From Flavobacteriales bacterium (lineage in GTDB: Bacteria; Bacteroidota; Bacteroidia; Flavobacteriales_F; PHOS-HE28), in NCBI GenBank assembly GCA_023957375.1, contig JAMLHB010000001.1, positions 62,001 to 126,000 on the forward strand: a DNA stretch of 64,000 nucleotides, given 5' to 3'. Both the position numbers and the translations under genes were made by a program. How positions within the stretch are numbered: the stretch's first letter is position 1; every line of letters begins with the position of its first letter. The notes beneath the pieces are model-generated. The model was not told where the DNA came from. It worked only from the letters and a program-made list of their open reading frames with translations, and made no database searches. Below, piece after piece: positions 29,409 to 39,100 of this stretch.

Positions 29409-30926
29409 ATGCCCGTAGGATCGAAACGGCGTCGAAACGCGGGGCACCAGCCCGGATGGGGAGGGTTTCGCAGCGACTTGGCCACCGCACGAAAACGCAT
29501 CCTGCAACGGACCGGCGGCCACCACAAGTACTTCGTGCTCTTTGTCCTCGTGCTGGGCCTGGTGCTGCGCGCATGGCGCCTGAACGAACCGGTGAGCTAC
29601 GATGAGGCGCTGACCTGGACCGAGTATGCCCGTAAGTCCTTCGGGTTCCTGCTCAGCGACTATACGTTCACCTCCAACCACATCCTGTACTCGGCGCTGG
29701 CGAAGATTTCCGTGCTGCTTTTCGGCCTGCATCCGTGGTCGTTGCGCCTGCCGGCACTGGTCGCAGGCATGCTGGTGCTGCCCTTGGCGTATTTGTTCGT
29801 GCGCATGGTGTTCAACCGGCATATCGCGGTGATCTTCCTCTGCCTGCTGGCCGTTAGCAGCCCGTTAGTGGAATATTCAGCCATGGCGCGCGGATACAGC
29901 TTGGTGTGGTTGTTCACCATCTGTGCGCTGCTGGCTGGCCGCCACTTTGTGAAGTCGGAAAACTGGGTGAGCGCCGTGTTGCTGGCAACCAGCACGGCCT
30001 TGGGCATGTGGGCCGCACCGGTGATGGTGTACCCGGCGGTGATGGCCTATTTCTGGACGCTCTTCATGCTGATGACCAATTACCAGAGCACGCTGCGGCG
30101 CCGGGTGTTGAAATTGGCGGGATCGTTTCTTCTCGCGGGGGGCTTGGCGTCCCTTTGCTACGCACCGGTGATAGCCATGCACAGCTTGGACAGCTTGCTG
30201 CACCACCCCTCATTGGCCGATCATACATGGAACCATTTCGTGAACACCCAGCAGGACCAGGCTTTTGGCGTGTGGGCCTACTTGACCGGAACGAATGCCA
30301 TGGCACTTTCCTTTGCTGGGGCGGCGGCCATCATCTATGCGGCCTATGTCAGTGCAAAATACCGGTTGATGCTGTTCGCATTGGCGTTGGGCACCTTGCC
30401 CATCGTGACCGTGCAGCACATGGTGGCGGCACCGGCCGCATGGACGTTTTCCCTGCTGGTGTTCCACATGGGCGGCGCCATCGGCCTGTTCTATTTACTG
30501 AAAGCCGTGCGGGACAAAGTGGCACCGGATTTCACCAAGGGGCAGCGCACCTTGCTGGGCGGAGCCGCTGTGCTGCTCATCTTCGGCATCCTGGCCATTG
30601 GCAACGGAGGGGACGATGTGGAACGCTTCCCGGAGGCGGATACGGCGGCAGCCTGGGTGGCTGCCCATGCCCGGCCCGGCGATCGCCTGGGCGCACAGTT
30701 GCCATGGGATGCTCCCTTGGGCTTCTACATGGCCTGCCACGGTGCCGATCCCGAGATGCTGGACCCCCAGCATGATGCCACAGGGAACATCTTCATCGCT
30801 TTGGCACCGAGCCATGGCCAAACCCTCGGGTCGGTGTGGCGCAATGCCGGATTGGCCCATCGCCAAATACCGGTAATGCGGGAAGTGGGGCAGTGGGGGC
30901 GGCTGGAGATGTACACCCCGTTGTGA
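29409..30926 (+). CDS. GT39/ArnT-like membrane protein
   Basis: A 505-aa protein with about ten membrane helices. After a basic N-terminus (MPVGSKRRRNAGHQPGW) the first helix is followed by EPVSYDEALTWTEYARKSF, where the Asp-Glu (YDEA) is at the GT-C active-site position, and later VEYSAMARGYSLVWL, matching the second conserved luminal loop. Overall design is like dolichyl-phosphate-mannose or ArnT-type transferases. The upstream part of the open frame (29301-29408) overlaps the region before murQ and has no coding look, so I start at 29409. Divergent from murQ. Confidence 0.82.
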   Translation: MPVGSKRRRNAGHQPGWGGFRSDLATARKRILQRTGGHHKYFVLFVLVLGLVLRAWRLNEPVSYDEALTWTEYARKSFGFLLSDYTFTSNHILYSALAKISVLLFGLHPWSLRLPALVAGMLVLPLAYLFVRMVFNRHIAVIFLCLLAVSSPLVEYSAMARGYSLVWLFTICALLAGRHFVKSENWVSAVLLATSTALGMWAAPVMVYPAVMAYFWTLFMLMTNYQSTLRRRVLKLAGSFLLAGGLASLCYAPVIAMHSLDSLLHHPSLADHTWNHFVNTQQDQAFGVWAYLTGTNAMALSFAGAAAIIYAAYVSAKYRLMLFALALGTLPIVTVQHMVAAPAAWTFSLLVFHMGGAIGLFYLLKAVRDKVAPDFTKGQRTLLGGAAVLLIFGILAIGNGGDDVERFPEADTAAAWVAAHARPGDRLGAQLPWDAPLGFYMACHGADPEMLDPQHDATGNIFIALAPSHGQTLGSVWRNAGLAHRQIPVMREVGQWGRLEMYTPL

Positions 30927-30979
30927 TCCTCGTTTCTGCGGGGAAAAACCGGCGATAGGGCAGTTCCGAAAAGAAAGCG

Positions 30980-30987
30980 GACCTTTG
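30980..30987 (+). promoter_or_regulatory. Candidate -7 box for ettA
   Basis: GACCTTTG followed by CAG; the ten bases ACCTTTGCAG are identical to those before the FAD-linked oxidase at 12689. It lies 55 nt upstream of the start codon, giving ettA a short leader. Confidence 0.4.
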
Positions 30988-31042
30988 CAGCCCGAAAACC
31001 GGCTTATGAGCTGGGCCGGATCAAAGCAAAATAACGTGGAAC

Positions 31043-32734
31043 ATGGCTGAAGAAGGACGTCAGGTCATTTACAACATGGTGAAGGTGGGCAAAACGCTGC
31101 CCTCCGGCAAGGCCATCCTCAAAGACATCTACCTCGGCTTCTATTACGGAGCCAAGATCGGCATCCTCGGCCTCAACGGATCCGGGAAATCCACGCTCAT
31201 GCGCATCATCGCCGGCAAGGAGAAGGATTTCCAGGGCGATGTGCACGTAACGCCCGGATACAGCATCGGGCACCTGGAGCAGGAACCCGTGCTGGACAAC
31301 AGCAAGACGGTGATCGAGATCGTGCGCGAAGGCGTACAGCCCGTCATGGACCTGCTGAAGGAGTACGAGGATGTGAACAACAAGTTCGCAGACCCCGACG
31401 TGCTGGAGGACCCCGACAAGATGGAAAAGCTCATTGCCCGCCAAGGCGTGCTGCAAGACCAGATCGAGGCCCAGGGCGCATGGGAGATCGACCAGAAGCT
31501 GGAGGTGGCCATGGATGCCCTGCGTTGCCCCGAACCCGATGCCAAGGTGAGCGTGCTCTCGGGCGGTGAACGCCGCCGCGTGGCCCTGTGCCGCTTGCTG
31601 CTGCAAGCGCCGGACATCCTGTTGTTGGACGAACCCACGAACCACCTGGATGCGGAGAGCGTAGCCTGGCTGGAACAGCACCTGCACAATTACAACGGCA
31701 CCGTGATCGCCATTACCCACGACCGCTACTTCCTGGACAACGTGGCGGGCTGGATCCTGGAACTGGACCGTGGCGAGGGCATTCCGTACAAGGGCAACTA
31801 CACCAGTTGGTTGGAACAGAAAACCGCCCGCCTCGCCCAGGAAGAGAAGCAGGAAAGCAAGCGCCAACGCGTGCTGAAGCAGGAGTTGGAGTGGGTGCGC
31901 AGCAATGCCAAGGCGCGCCGCACCAAGAGCAAGGCCCGCTTGGAGAACTATGAGAAGATGCAGGGCGAGACCGTGAAGGAGAAGGAAGCCAAGCTGGAGA
32001 TCTTCATTCCCAACGGCCCACGCCTGGGTGACAAGGTGATCGAGTTCAAGGACGTTTCCAAAGCATTTGGCGACCGACTGCTCTTCGAGGAGGTGAACTT
32101 CACCCTGCCACCCGCCGGCATCGTGGGCATCATCGGCCCCAACGGTGCGGGAAAAACCACCATGTTCCGCATGGTGATGGGCATGGAGAAGGCCGATTCC
32201 GGCACCATTGCCATCGGCGATACCGTGCAGATGGCCTACGTGGATCAGAGCCACAAGGATCTCTCGCCGGACAAGACCGTGTTCGAGGTGATCAGCGGCG
32301 GCATCGAGAACATCACTTTCGGCAACGTGGTGATGAACGCCCGTGCCTATCTCGCCCGCTTCAACTTCACCGGCAACGACCAGAACAAGAAGGTGGGCAT
32401 CCTCTCCGGTGGCGAGCGCAACCGCCTGCACTTGGCCATGACCGTGAAGCAGAGCAGCAACGTGCTGCTGCTGGACGAACCCACCAACGACCTCGACGTG
32501 AACACGCTGCGCGCACTGGAAGAGGCCATCCAGGACTACAGCGGGTGCGCCGTGATCATCAGCCACGACCGCTGGTTCCTGGACCGCATCTGCACGCATA
32601 TCCTCGCTTTCGAAGGCGACAGCAAGGTGTACTGGTTCGAGGGAGGGTTCAGCGACTACGAGGAGAACTACAAGAAGCGCGTGGGCGACATCGTGCCAAA
32701 ACGCCTCAAGTACCGCAAGCTGGTGCGCGGATAA
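31043..32734 (+). CDS. ettA: Energy-dependent translational throttle protein EttA (ABC-F)
   Basis: A 563-aa ABC-F ATPase with two nucleotide-binding domains and no membrane part. Domain 1 has Walker A GLNGSGKST (about 44-52), signature LSGGERRR and Walker B LLLDEPTNHLDAE. Domain 2 has GPNGAGKTT, LSGGERNR and LLLDEPTNDLD. Between them lies the basic P-site tRNA interaction helix region (KQESKRQRVLKQELEWVRSNAKARRTKSKARL). The length and the EttA-specific LEDPDKMEKLIARQG 'arm' region match E. coli EttA (555 aa). It binds the ribosomal E site and gates the first elongation step according to ADP/ATP ratio. Confidence 0.95.
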   Translation: MAEEGRQVIYNMVKVGKTLPSGKAILKDIYLGFYYGAKIGILGLNGSGKSTLMRIIAGKEKDFQGDVHVTPGYSIGHLEQEPVLDNSKTVIEIVREGVQPVMDLLKEYEDVNNKFADPDVLEDPDKMEKLIARQGVLQDQIEAQGAWEIDQKLEVAMDALRCPEPDAKVSVLSGGERRRVALCRLLLQAPDILLLDEPTNHLDAESVAWLEQHLHNYNGTVIAITHDRYFLDNVAGWILELDRGEGIPYKGNYTSWLEQKTARLAQEEKQESKRQRVLKQELEWVRSNAKARRTKSKARLENYEKMQGETVKEKEAKLEIFIPNGPRLGDKVIEFKDVSKAFGDRLLFEEVNFTLPPAGIVGIIGPNGAGKTTMFRMVMGMEKADSGTIAIGDTVQMAYVDQSHKDLSPDKTVFEVISGGIENITFGNVVMNARAYLARFNFTGNDQNKKVGILSGGERNRLHLAMTVKQSSNVLLLDEPTNDLDVNTLRALEEAIQDYSGCAVIISHDRWFLDRICTHILAFEGDSKVYWFEGGFSDYEENYKKRVGDIVPKRLKYRKLVRG

Positions 32735-32769
32735 GGAGGCTGCATTTCCCCGGAATTGAGCGGGCAAAC

Positions 32770-32806
32770 TTTGGGAATCCTAAAGTCCAACTTTAGGATT
32801 CCCAAA
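32770..32806. repeat. Perfect 17-bp inverted repeat downstream of the DUF4143 ATPase gene
   Basis: Arms TTTGGGAATCCTAAAGT (32770-32786) and its exact reverse complement (32790-32806) are separated by CCA. The right part recurs, in the same orientation, as the copy at 34000-34027 on the other side of the ATPase gene. It could also form a hairpin in either transcript of the convergent ettA and ATPase genes, but no T-run is attached. Confidence 0.9.
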
Positions 32807-32816
32807 AGCACCAAGT

Positions 32817-33992
32817 CTATTTTGCCTTACTGAGCCAGGTGGGCAGGTCCATCGCCTTTGCCCACCTGCCAAGGCTTACAGGAGGTTTATGCAGTGCTGG
32901 CCGGTACACGAGCGCCAGGTCCATCGGATGCTTGATATCTTGCTTTTCTGAAAGGAGATCGCGTACGCGCACAAGAGGGGAGGCCATGGACGGCAGCGGC
33001 GTGCGGGTGGCCTTGCACTCCAGCAGCGAAAGGCTGCCGCCCTTGCCAGGAACGATGAAGTCCACCTCAAGCCCGTATTCATCCCGGTAGTGGTACAGCT
33101 CGCGGCGCATGCCCTTGTTCACCTGGCGCTTTACCACTTCCGAGGCGACGAAGCCCTCGAAGAGCGCACCCAGGAACGGCGACCGCGCCAGCTCTGCGCG
33201 CGTAGCGATCCCCAGCAGGTGGCAGGCCAGCCCGCTGTCCATGAAGTACACCTTCGGGGACTTCACCAGGCGTTTGCCCAAGTGGCCATGGAAGGGTGGT
33301 ACCAGCAGGATCTGCTGGGTGGTTTCCAGCACGTTGAGCCATTGGTTGATCGTGGGCACGCTTACCCCCAGCGGCGCGGCAAGGTCGGTGCGGTTGAGCA
33401 GTTGCCCGTGCCGCGTGGCCAGCATCGCCATGAAACGGCGGTAGGTGGCCAGGTCCCGCACGTTGGTCACCGCGCGCACGTCCCGTTCCAAATAGGTCTG
33501 CACGTAGGAGGAGAACCACAGGGAGGCGATGGACGGCCTCGCCACCGCCTCCGGGTAGCCGCCGAGGAACAGGTCCACCTTGGGCGTTTCCGTGGTGGAC
33601 AGCGGGTACAACTGCAGCATGGCCGCCCGGCCCGCCATGCTTTCAGTGACGCCCTGCATCAATGGTGCATCCTGCGAGCCAGTGAGGAGCCACTGCCCGG
33701 TGCGGCGCGGGTTCCTGTCGATCCGGGAGCGCACGTAGGAGAAGATCTCGGGCACGTTCTGCACTTCGTCCAGTGCGGCAGGAAGCCGCAGCCCGTCCAG
33801 GAAACCATGGGGGTCGGCGCGCACCCGGGCAATCACGTCCGGGTCTTCCATCAGCGTGTAGGAGGCTGCCGGGAAGAGCTTGCGCAATAGCATCGTCTTT
33901 CCGGCCCGGCGCGGCCCGGTAAGCACCACGGCGGGGAAGGAGCGTGCCGCCTTCAACAGGATCGGGCTAATGTCGCGGGGAGTGTAACGCAT
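32817..33992 (-). CDS. AAA_14 / DUF4143 ATP-binding protein
   Basis: A 391-aa protein of the large but poorly understood AAA_14-DUF4143 family. Walker A is TGPRRAGKTM (25-34), Walker B LDEVQNVP (74-81), sensor-like WLLTGSQD near 100. The DUF4143 part follows: GGYPEAV...YVQTYLERDVRAVTNVRDL, a winged-helix-like segment (LLNRTDLAAPLGVSVPTINQWLNVLE) and KVYFMDSGLACHLLGI. The C-terminal GLEVDFIV...LSLLECKAT resembles a PD-(D/E)xK nuclease core (EVD...ECK). Biological role is unknown; these genes are often scattered and variable between strains. The gene is bracketed by two copies of a palindrome, one covering its own start region. Confidence 0.9.
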   Translation of the reverse strand: MRYTPRDISPILLKAARSFPAVVLTGPRRAGKTMLLRKLFPAASYTLMEDPDVIARVRADPHGFLDGLRLPAALDEVQNVPEIFSYVRSRIDRNPRRTGQWLLTGSQDAPLMQGVTESMAGRAAMLQLYPLSTTETPKVDLFLGGYPEAVARPSIASLWFSSYVQTYLERDVRAVTNVRDLATYRRFMAMLATRHGQLLNRTDLAAPLGVSVPTINQWLNVLETTQQILLVPPFHGHLGKRLVKSPKVYFMDSGLACHLLGIATRAELARSPFLGALFEGFVASEVVKRQVNKGMRRELYHYRDEYGLEVDFIVPGKGGSLSLLECKATRTPLPSMASPLVRVRDLLSEKQDIKHPMDLALVYRPALHKPPVSLGRWAKAMDLPTWLSKAK

Positions 33993-33999
33993 TGGAAAA

Positions 34000-34027
34000 A
34001 CTAAAGTACAACTTTAGAATTCCCAAA
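34000..34027. repeat. Second copy of the ATPase-associated palindrome, at the gene's promoter
   Basis: CTAAAGT-ACA-ACTTTAG (34001-34017) followed by AATTCCCAAA (34018-34027). Against the copy at 32779-32806, 25 of the 28 bases agree, including CTAAAGT-nCA-ACTTTAG. The outer left arm is degenerate here. The core ends 8 nt from the ATG at 33992 and includes TACTTTAG on the gene strand, at the position expected of a -7 box, so it could be an operator for the ATPase gene. Confidence 0.85.
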
Positions 34028-34085
34028 GTTAATGCACCATCGGCCCGATGGCAACCAATGGACCTGGATCTCCGCCAGGCTGGGA

Positions 34086-35588
34086 TCATTGGCCGGCCCC
34101 GCGCATGGATCCTAGGAGGTGGAAAGCCCAGTCTTCCGCCCAATTCCATTCCTTCCAAGAGTGTTCGGGCCAAGTTTCCAGGAAGCGGTCAGATCGACTT
34201 TTCATGATCGCCCCATATTCTTCGGGTGTCATGTACTTCGTCCAACTGTAGCCCTCAGCACCACCGATCAGCCGGGCATTGCTTGCCGCGATCAGTTCCA
34301 GCCTTTCCTGGGGCTGCACCAGGTAAGGCAGTGCCTTGTCTGAAAGTGTGGCAAGGAAATCCAGGTGTACGAAGGCCAGGCCTGCCTGGGCCATGTTGTA
34401 TCTGGCGATGATGCCATCCCAGTTGAACAGGGACATCGACAGCACGATGCAGTACATCGTGGCGGTATTCGTTCGCAACAGGAAGTGGACCGAACGGGCT
34501 TGCTTCACTTTCAGAAGCACCAATGCCAGGCCGATGAGCAATGCCAGCAGAAAGAATGCCACGCCGATGCGTTTGTAGGCCAACGCATAATAATGGATGT
34601 ACCAATAGTTGCGCATGCCCACTGAAAGGGCCAGCACCATGTTCTGGACCAGCCAAGCATAGCTCAGTGCCTTTAGCACGCGGTTCTCCTTGTGGAAATT
34701 CAGGTCTCCGCGGAAGTAGTACAGCACAATGGCAGCCCCGATCAAGATCGACAGCAACAGCATGTAGGTGCCTTCATGGACGAATTGCTTGAGGTATTGC
34801 CCGTCGAACTTGAAGTCCAACCAGACGTACCGGATGTCGAGCACATTGGCGGTGAGCAGCAGCAGGTTCAATCCGGCCAAAAGCACCGTGGCGATGCGGA
34901 CTTCGCTGCGGAGGTGTTGCCCATACACAGCTTCCGGTCCCGCTTGCAGGAGATCGCTGCGTGGCGCAGTCCAACGGGAAAGCGCCTCATTGCGCGTGGA
35001 CAGGAACAAGTAGCCGCTGACCAACAGGCCAACGAGGAAGATGCCGATCAGGGCAATGTCCAAGTGATCAAAGATGGCCAGCATATAGCTCATGAAACGG
35101 TTGAATTGGGGGTTGGACAAGCGATACATCCCTGTGAATGCAAGCAACACGATGGGCACAATGGAAGCTTTGAGCAACACGGTGGAGGAAAGACCGGCTC
35201 TCATGATCTTTTCTTGCAGGAACGGGCTGGTGCGTGCAAGTGCCCTGGGTACGGCCCACAAGTGGATCAAGCTGGCGATGGCCGATCGGTGCAGGGCATT
35301 CAATTCTGGTGCCACCAACACCCCAACGGTCAAGCCGACGGAGATCAGGTTGACCACAATGGCCAATGTGGATCCATGCACCAACACCATTGCTGCAGTC
35401 AATATCATGCCACCTACGGAAAGAATGGCCAAGCGGGAAGCGGGTACGCGGCGCATGCTCCACCACGCTGCCGCCACGATCGCCTCGAAGACAAACAGGT
35501 TGATCCCGATGCCTACACCGTGGAACAGGTAGGTGTAAAGCCCTGCCATGGAAACACACAGGATGAACAGCTTGGCGGAATGGCGCAT
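34086..35588 (-). CDS. DUF4173-type polytopic membrane protein
   Basis: A 500-aa protein with about 12 predicted membrane segments from residue 5 onward (MRHSAKLFILCVSMAGLYTYLF...). Blocks KQFVHEGTYMLLLSILIGAAIVLYYF and QNMVLALSVGMRNYWYIHYYALAYKRIGVAFFL match DUF4173 membrane proteins. The ~100 C-terminal residues are soluble. Function is unknown. Start at 35588 was chosen because the upstream in-frame extension (to 35654) is basic and unlike the family. It stands alone on its strand. Confidence 0.8.
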   Translation of the reverse strand: MRHSAKLFILCVSMAGLYTYLFHGVGIGINLFVFEAIVAAAWWSMRRVPASRLAILSVGGMILTAAMVLVHGSTLAIVVNLISVGLTVGVLVAPELNALHRSAIASLIHLWAVPRALARTSPFLQEKIMRAGLSSTVLLKASIVPIVLLAFTGMYRLSNPQFNRFMSYMLAIFDHLDIALIGIFLVGLLVSGYLFLSTRNEALSRWTAPRSDLLQAGPEAVYGQHLRSEVRIATVLLAGLNLLLLTANVLDIRYVWLDFKFDGQYLKQFVHEGTYMLLLSILIGAAIVLYYFRGDLNFHKENRVLKALSYAWLVQNMVLALSVGMRNYWYIHYYALAYKRIGVAFFLLALLIGLALVLLKVKQARSVHFLLRTNTATMYCIVLSMSLFNWDGIIARYNMAQAGLAFVHLDFLATLSDKALPYLVQPQERLELIAASNARLIGGAEGYSWTKYMTPEEYGAIMKSRSDRFLETWPEHSWKEWNWAEDWAFHLLGSMRGAGQ

Positions 35589-35890
35589 GCACTTCTTTTT
35601 CCGATCAACGCGATGCTTGCCTGATCGGTATGCGCAGTTATGCCAATTGCGCATTCAAGATCGGCCATGGATGTTCCTTCATTTTGCCGCAGGGCGATAT
35701 GCGGGGGGCGTTGCGTAGCGTTGCATACGGGACGACCTCTGCGGAAAAGTCATGCGGGAAAAGTGTCATCCCGCAAAGCGGGGGGGGGGCGGCAGGTTGT
35801 CTGATGTTGAATGCGTAATTGGTTTGAGGTGGTTGCATGAGGCTGATATGGAGGAATCCGCCTACCTTTCGCCGCGAAAACCAACCCAAG
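35589..35890. other. Intergenic region with REP-like segment and G10 run
   Basis: No gene recognised. It carries the element 35690-35732 (CAGGGCGATnnG...GGGGGG...GCGTAGC) that resembles 14174-14213; a hairpin TGCGGGA / TCCCGCA (35753-35759 with 35769-35775, loop of 9); and a run of ten G (35780-35789) that is prone to slippage or sequencing error. Confidence 0.6.
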
Positions 35891-36019
35891 ATGCCGCAGG
35901 ACCAAAGGACCGAACTGAACCGCAAGCGCAAAGCCGCCAAGAAACTCGCTGAATGGCGCGGAAGTGATGCGGCCAAAACGCCGAAGCGCAAGAGCGGGGC
36001 AAAGCAGGAAGCCAAGTAA
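35891..36019 (+). CDS. Small basic protein, possible
   Basis: A 42-residue reading frame, MPQDQRTELNRKRKAAKKLA at its start, with about a third Lys/Arg. A TACCTTTC stretch, similar to the -7 consensus, lies 21-28 nt before the ATG (35863-35870). Very basic small proteins of this kind occur in Bacteroidota and may bind nucleic acid. Nothing else supports it; the frame is open upstream to 35837, and this could be chance. Confidence 0.4.
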   Translation: MPQDQRTELNRKRKAAKKLAEWRGSDAAKTPKRKSGAKQEAK

Positions 36020-36157
36020 GTAGGCCCGACGGGCCCGAACGGGGAGGCGCATCGACCGGATGGATCCGGGCGGTGCGCCTTCGCCGTGTATGGCACCACA
36101 CAACTGCCGCATGGCCGTGGAGGCCGAGCTGCAGCCCGGAGGTCGGTGCGATGTGCG

Positions 36158-39100
36158 CTATTTCAGCAAGGTGACGTGGCCCAAGAACTCACGCTTGGTC
36201 TGCAAATTCTTCACCGCGTAACGGATCCGGTACACGTACACCCCGGAGGAAAGCACCTCGCCGCTGTTGTTCCTGCTGCCTATCCACGGTTGGTACGGGT
36301 CGGTGGTGCTGAACACCAATTGCCCCCAACGGTCGTAAATGAGCATTTCGAAATCCGTGATGGTGCGCACGTTCGTGCTCATGAAGAACACATCGTTCAC
36401 CCCGTTGCCATCGGGGGTGAAGGCGTTGGGCACGTAGGGTTCAAGTACGTCCATGATCTCCACGAACTGGCAGACGCTGTCTATGCACTGGTTGTAATTG
36501 AACGCGGAGAGGCACACCCGGTAGATGCCGGGGACTTCGTTGGTGAAGGTGAAGACCGTGTCGGCATTGGAGCTGGTGGCCAGGCCGGCGATGTCCCACA
36601 GGTAGGTTTGGGCACCAGTGCCGGTGCTTTGGAAGAAGATCGTTGGATCTTCGACGGTGGATGGCTTGGGGCCCCACACAAAATCGGCTATAACGGGCGG
36701 AGGGCCGGTTACGGTGACCGAACTGTTGGCCAGGCATCCGGCAGCATCGCGGATCAGCAACTGATAAACTCCTTCACAAACGCCCTCCAGCACCGGGGAA
36801 CTGCCCCAAGCCGCACCGTTGTTGAAGCTGAACTCCACTGCCTCGCCGTCGAATATCAGCACTTGGCCATCGCAATATCCGGAGCAGGTTACCGGCACGG
36901 TGGCCGTAGAGTCGATCTGCAACTGTACGGGCTCCATGATCGTGAAGCTGCCGGTGCCGGTGCATCCGTTGTCATCGGTGATGGTGAGCTGATGGTCACC
37001 TGCACAAAGCCCTTCCACGTTGTCGGGCCCGGTTCCCGGGGTGCCGGCGCTCCAGGCGTAGGTGAAGCCGTTCCCCGCATTGCCGCCGGAGACAGTTGCG
37101 GAAGCAGTGCCGTCACAATACGTGAAACAGATGGCATCCGTGACGGTGAATGTTGGCACGATCGGGTCCGTGAAGGTCATCAGCACGCTGTCCACCGTAT
37201 TGCAGTACACGCCATCGTTCTCCCGCCAGTAAAACCAGTGGGATCCCCCGCTGCCGGATGGCATGGTCACCGTGGTGATGGGCGACTGGTTGTTGGTGAA
37301 CACGGCACCCGGTGGACCGCTCCATTCGCCCACTCCCGTATTGCCGGGCGTGGCGTGCAGGCCAATGGTGAGGTCGCAGGACACGTCGGCGGGCCCGGCA
37401 TCAGGTACCCCGCAGCAAGTGGGGTCGGTATCGGGTTTTACCGTAACCTCCAGTTGGGAGGTGGCCATGCAGCCCCCGGGGGTCGTTACGGTATAGGTGA
37501 ATGAATAGGAGCCGGGCGCATAGTTGGAGGGGGCGAAGTTGTCGGGTACCGCCCCACCGTTCGCTGCCCAGGAACCGCCGGGGTCCGGCGTGCCGCCCAA
37601 GGAATCGGTCATCAAAAAGGTGGGGGAGGAAACGCAAACCACCGCAGTTCCATCTTCGCCCGGGTCCAATTGCGGAGGCGGCGACACCAGTACGCTATCC
37701 AAAACCGCGCAATCAGGGCTGCCGGTAGGATGGACCGATAGGAAGTACCAAGTGGGCGAAGTGACCCACACCATGCTGGTGGCGTCGGATGGGTCGGCCA
37801 ACCCCGATGTAGGCAGCCACGCATACGTAACGGGAGGCGCACCTCCGCACTGCACGGTACCGCTCCAGTTCATTCCGGCGGGCGGGTTATTGGGTGAAGT
37901 ATACACGGCAACACCCAGGTCGTTGAACAGGGTGAATGAGTTTTCATCGTTCCACGAGCCGGGATTGAAAGCGACCGAGATGGACGCGCCGGATGAAACG
38001 GTGAGGGGCACTGTTTGCTGCATGCCCGTAGGCAGGTAATAATTGGTGCCCACTCCGTCCACGGTCACGGTGATCGATCCGTTGCCGTTCCATCCGTCGC
38101 CCCAGTTATCGTACAGGGTAACGGTCCAGTTACAGGTATTGGGCGGGCCATTTGCGGTAATGGCACCGGCCATGGGCAATGAGTCGTTGCAGAGGGTGAG
38201 GGCTGGGCCGGCGTCCACCTCCATTTGAGGGGCCACCGTAACGGTGATGGTGGTGTCGTAGGTGCATCCGAAATTATCCGTTACGTGGAAGGTGTAATCA
38301 AAGGAGCCGGCAACATTTGGGGTGGCCTGGGCCTCTGTGGGATCACCTGGGTCACTGGTCAGGAACGGCCCGCTCCAGCCCAGTGAATCAATGGAGCTGC
38401 CCAATACCGGGGTGAACTGGGCCGTGTCGGGGATCAGCGCCGGGTCGAAGTTGATGGACCAGTCGCAGAGGAAGCCATTGTCAGCACCCCAAAGGTCGGT
38501 GACGGTGAAGGTCCAGGTGCCATTGAGCGGGCAGCCGATCAAGTTCGTGAACGGTTGCACCGGCGAATAGGTGCCCGGGATCAGCGCATTGCTGGACGGA
38601 TTGCCGCCGGGCATCACATGGGGGGTAGTGCCAGATGAGGCAGACTCGGCCCAGGTGCCCCACGTAGCACTTGCGCTCCAGCAATACTGCCAGCATTCGC
38701 CGGGCACTGGATTGTTTCCATTGTCGGTATCATTTGCGCCGCCGATATAGGTACCACCGCCACCCTGCTGATGGATGACCATGGTCTGGCCGTTGGGGCA
38801 AGTGACCTGCACCGCCAGGTCGCCCAAAAAACTGTGCTCCATATTGGTGCAGATCGATAAAATATCGTCCGTTGTGTTCACGCTCTGGCCGGGTTCGAAC
38901 TGGGTGAACACGAGGTCACTGGTAAAAGGAATGCCCAAGTCGTCGGGCAGATAGACCCCATCGCCGAAGTTGGCTTCGGGCATGCCCGTCCAGGTGGTGG
39001 GTTGTACCACGCCGTGCAGGTCCACGATGGCGCCCAGGCAAGTTTCCATGCTTTCCACCGTACCGGAGAAATTCGGGGTGGTGCTCACCAGCACCTCCAG

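Noticed and set aside
32770..32806. Rho-independent terminator for ettA and/or the ATPase gene
   Set aside because: The stem is perfect, but no T-run follows in either direction, and a second copy at the promoter of the ATPase gene argues for a different role. Termination is not excluded.
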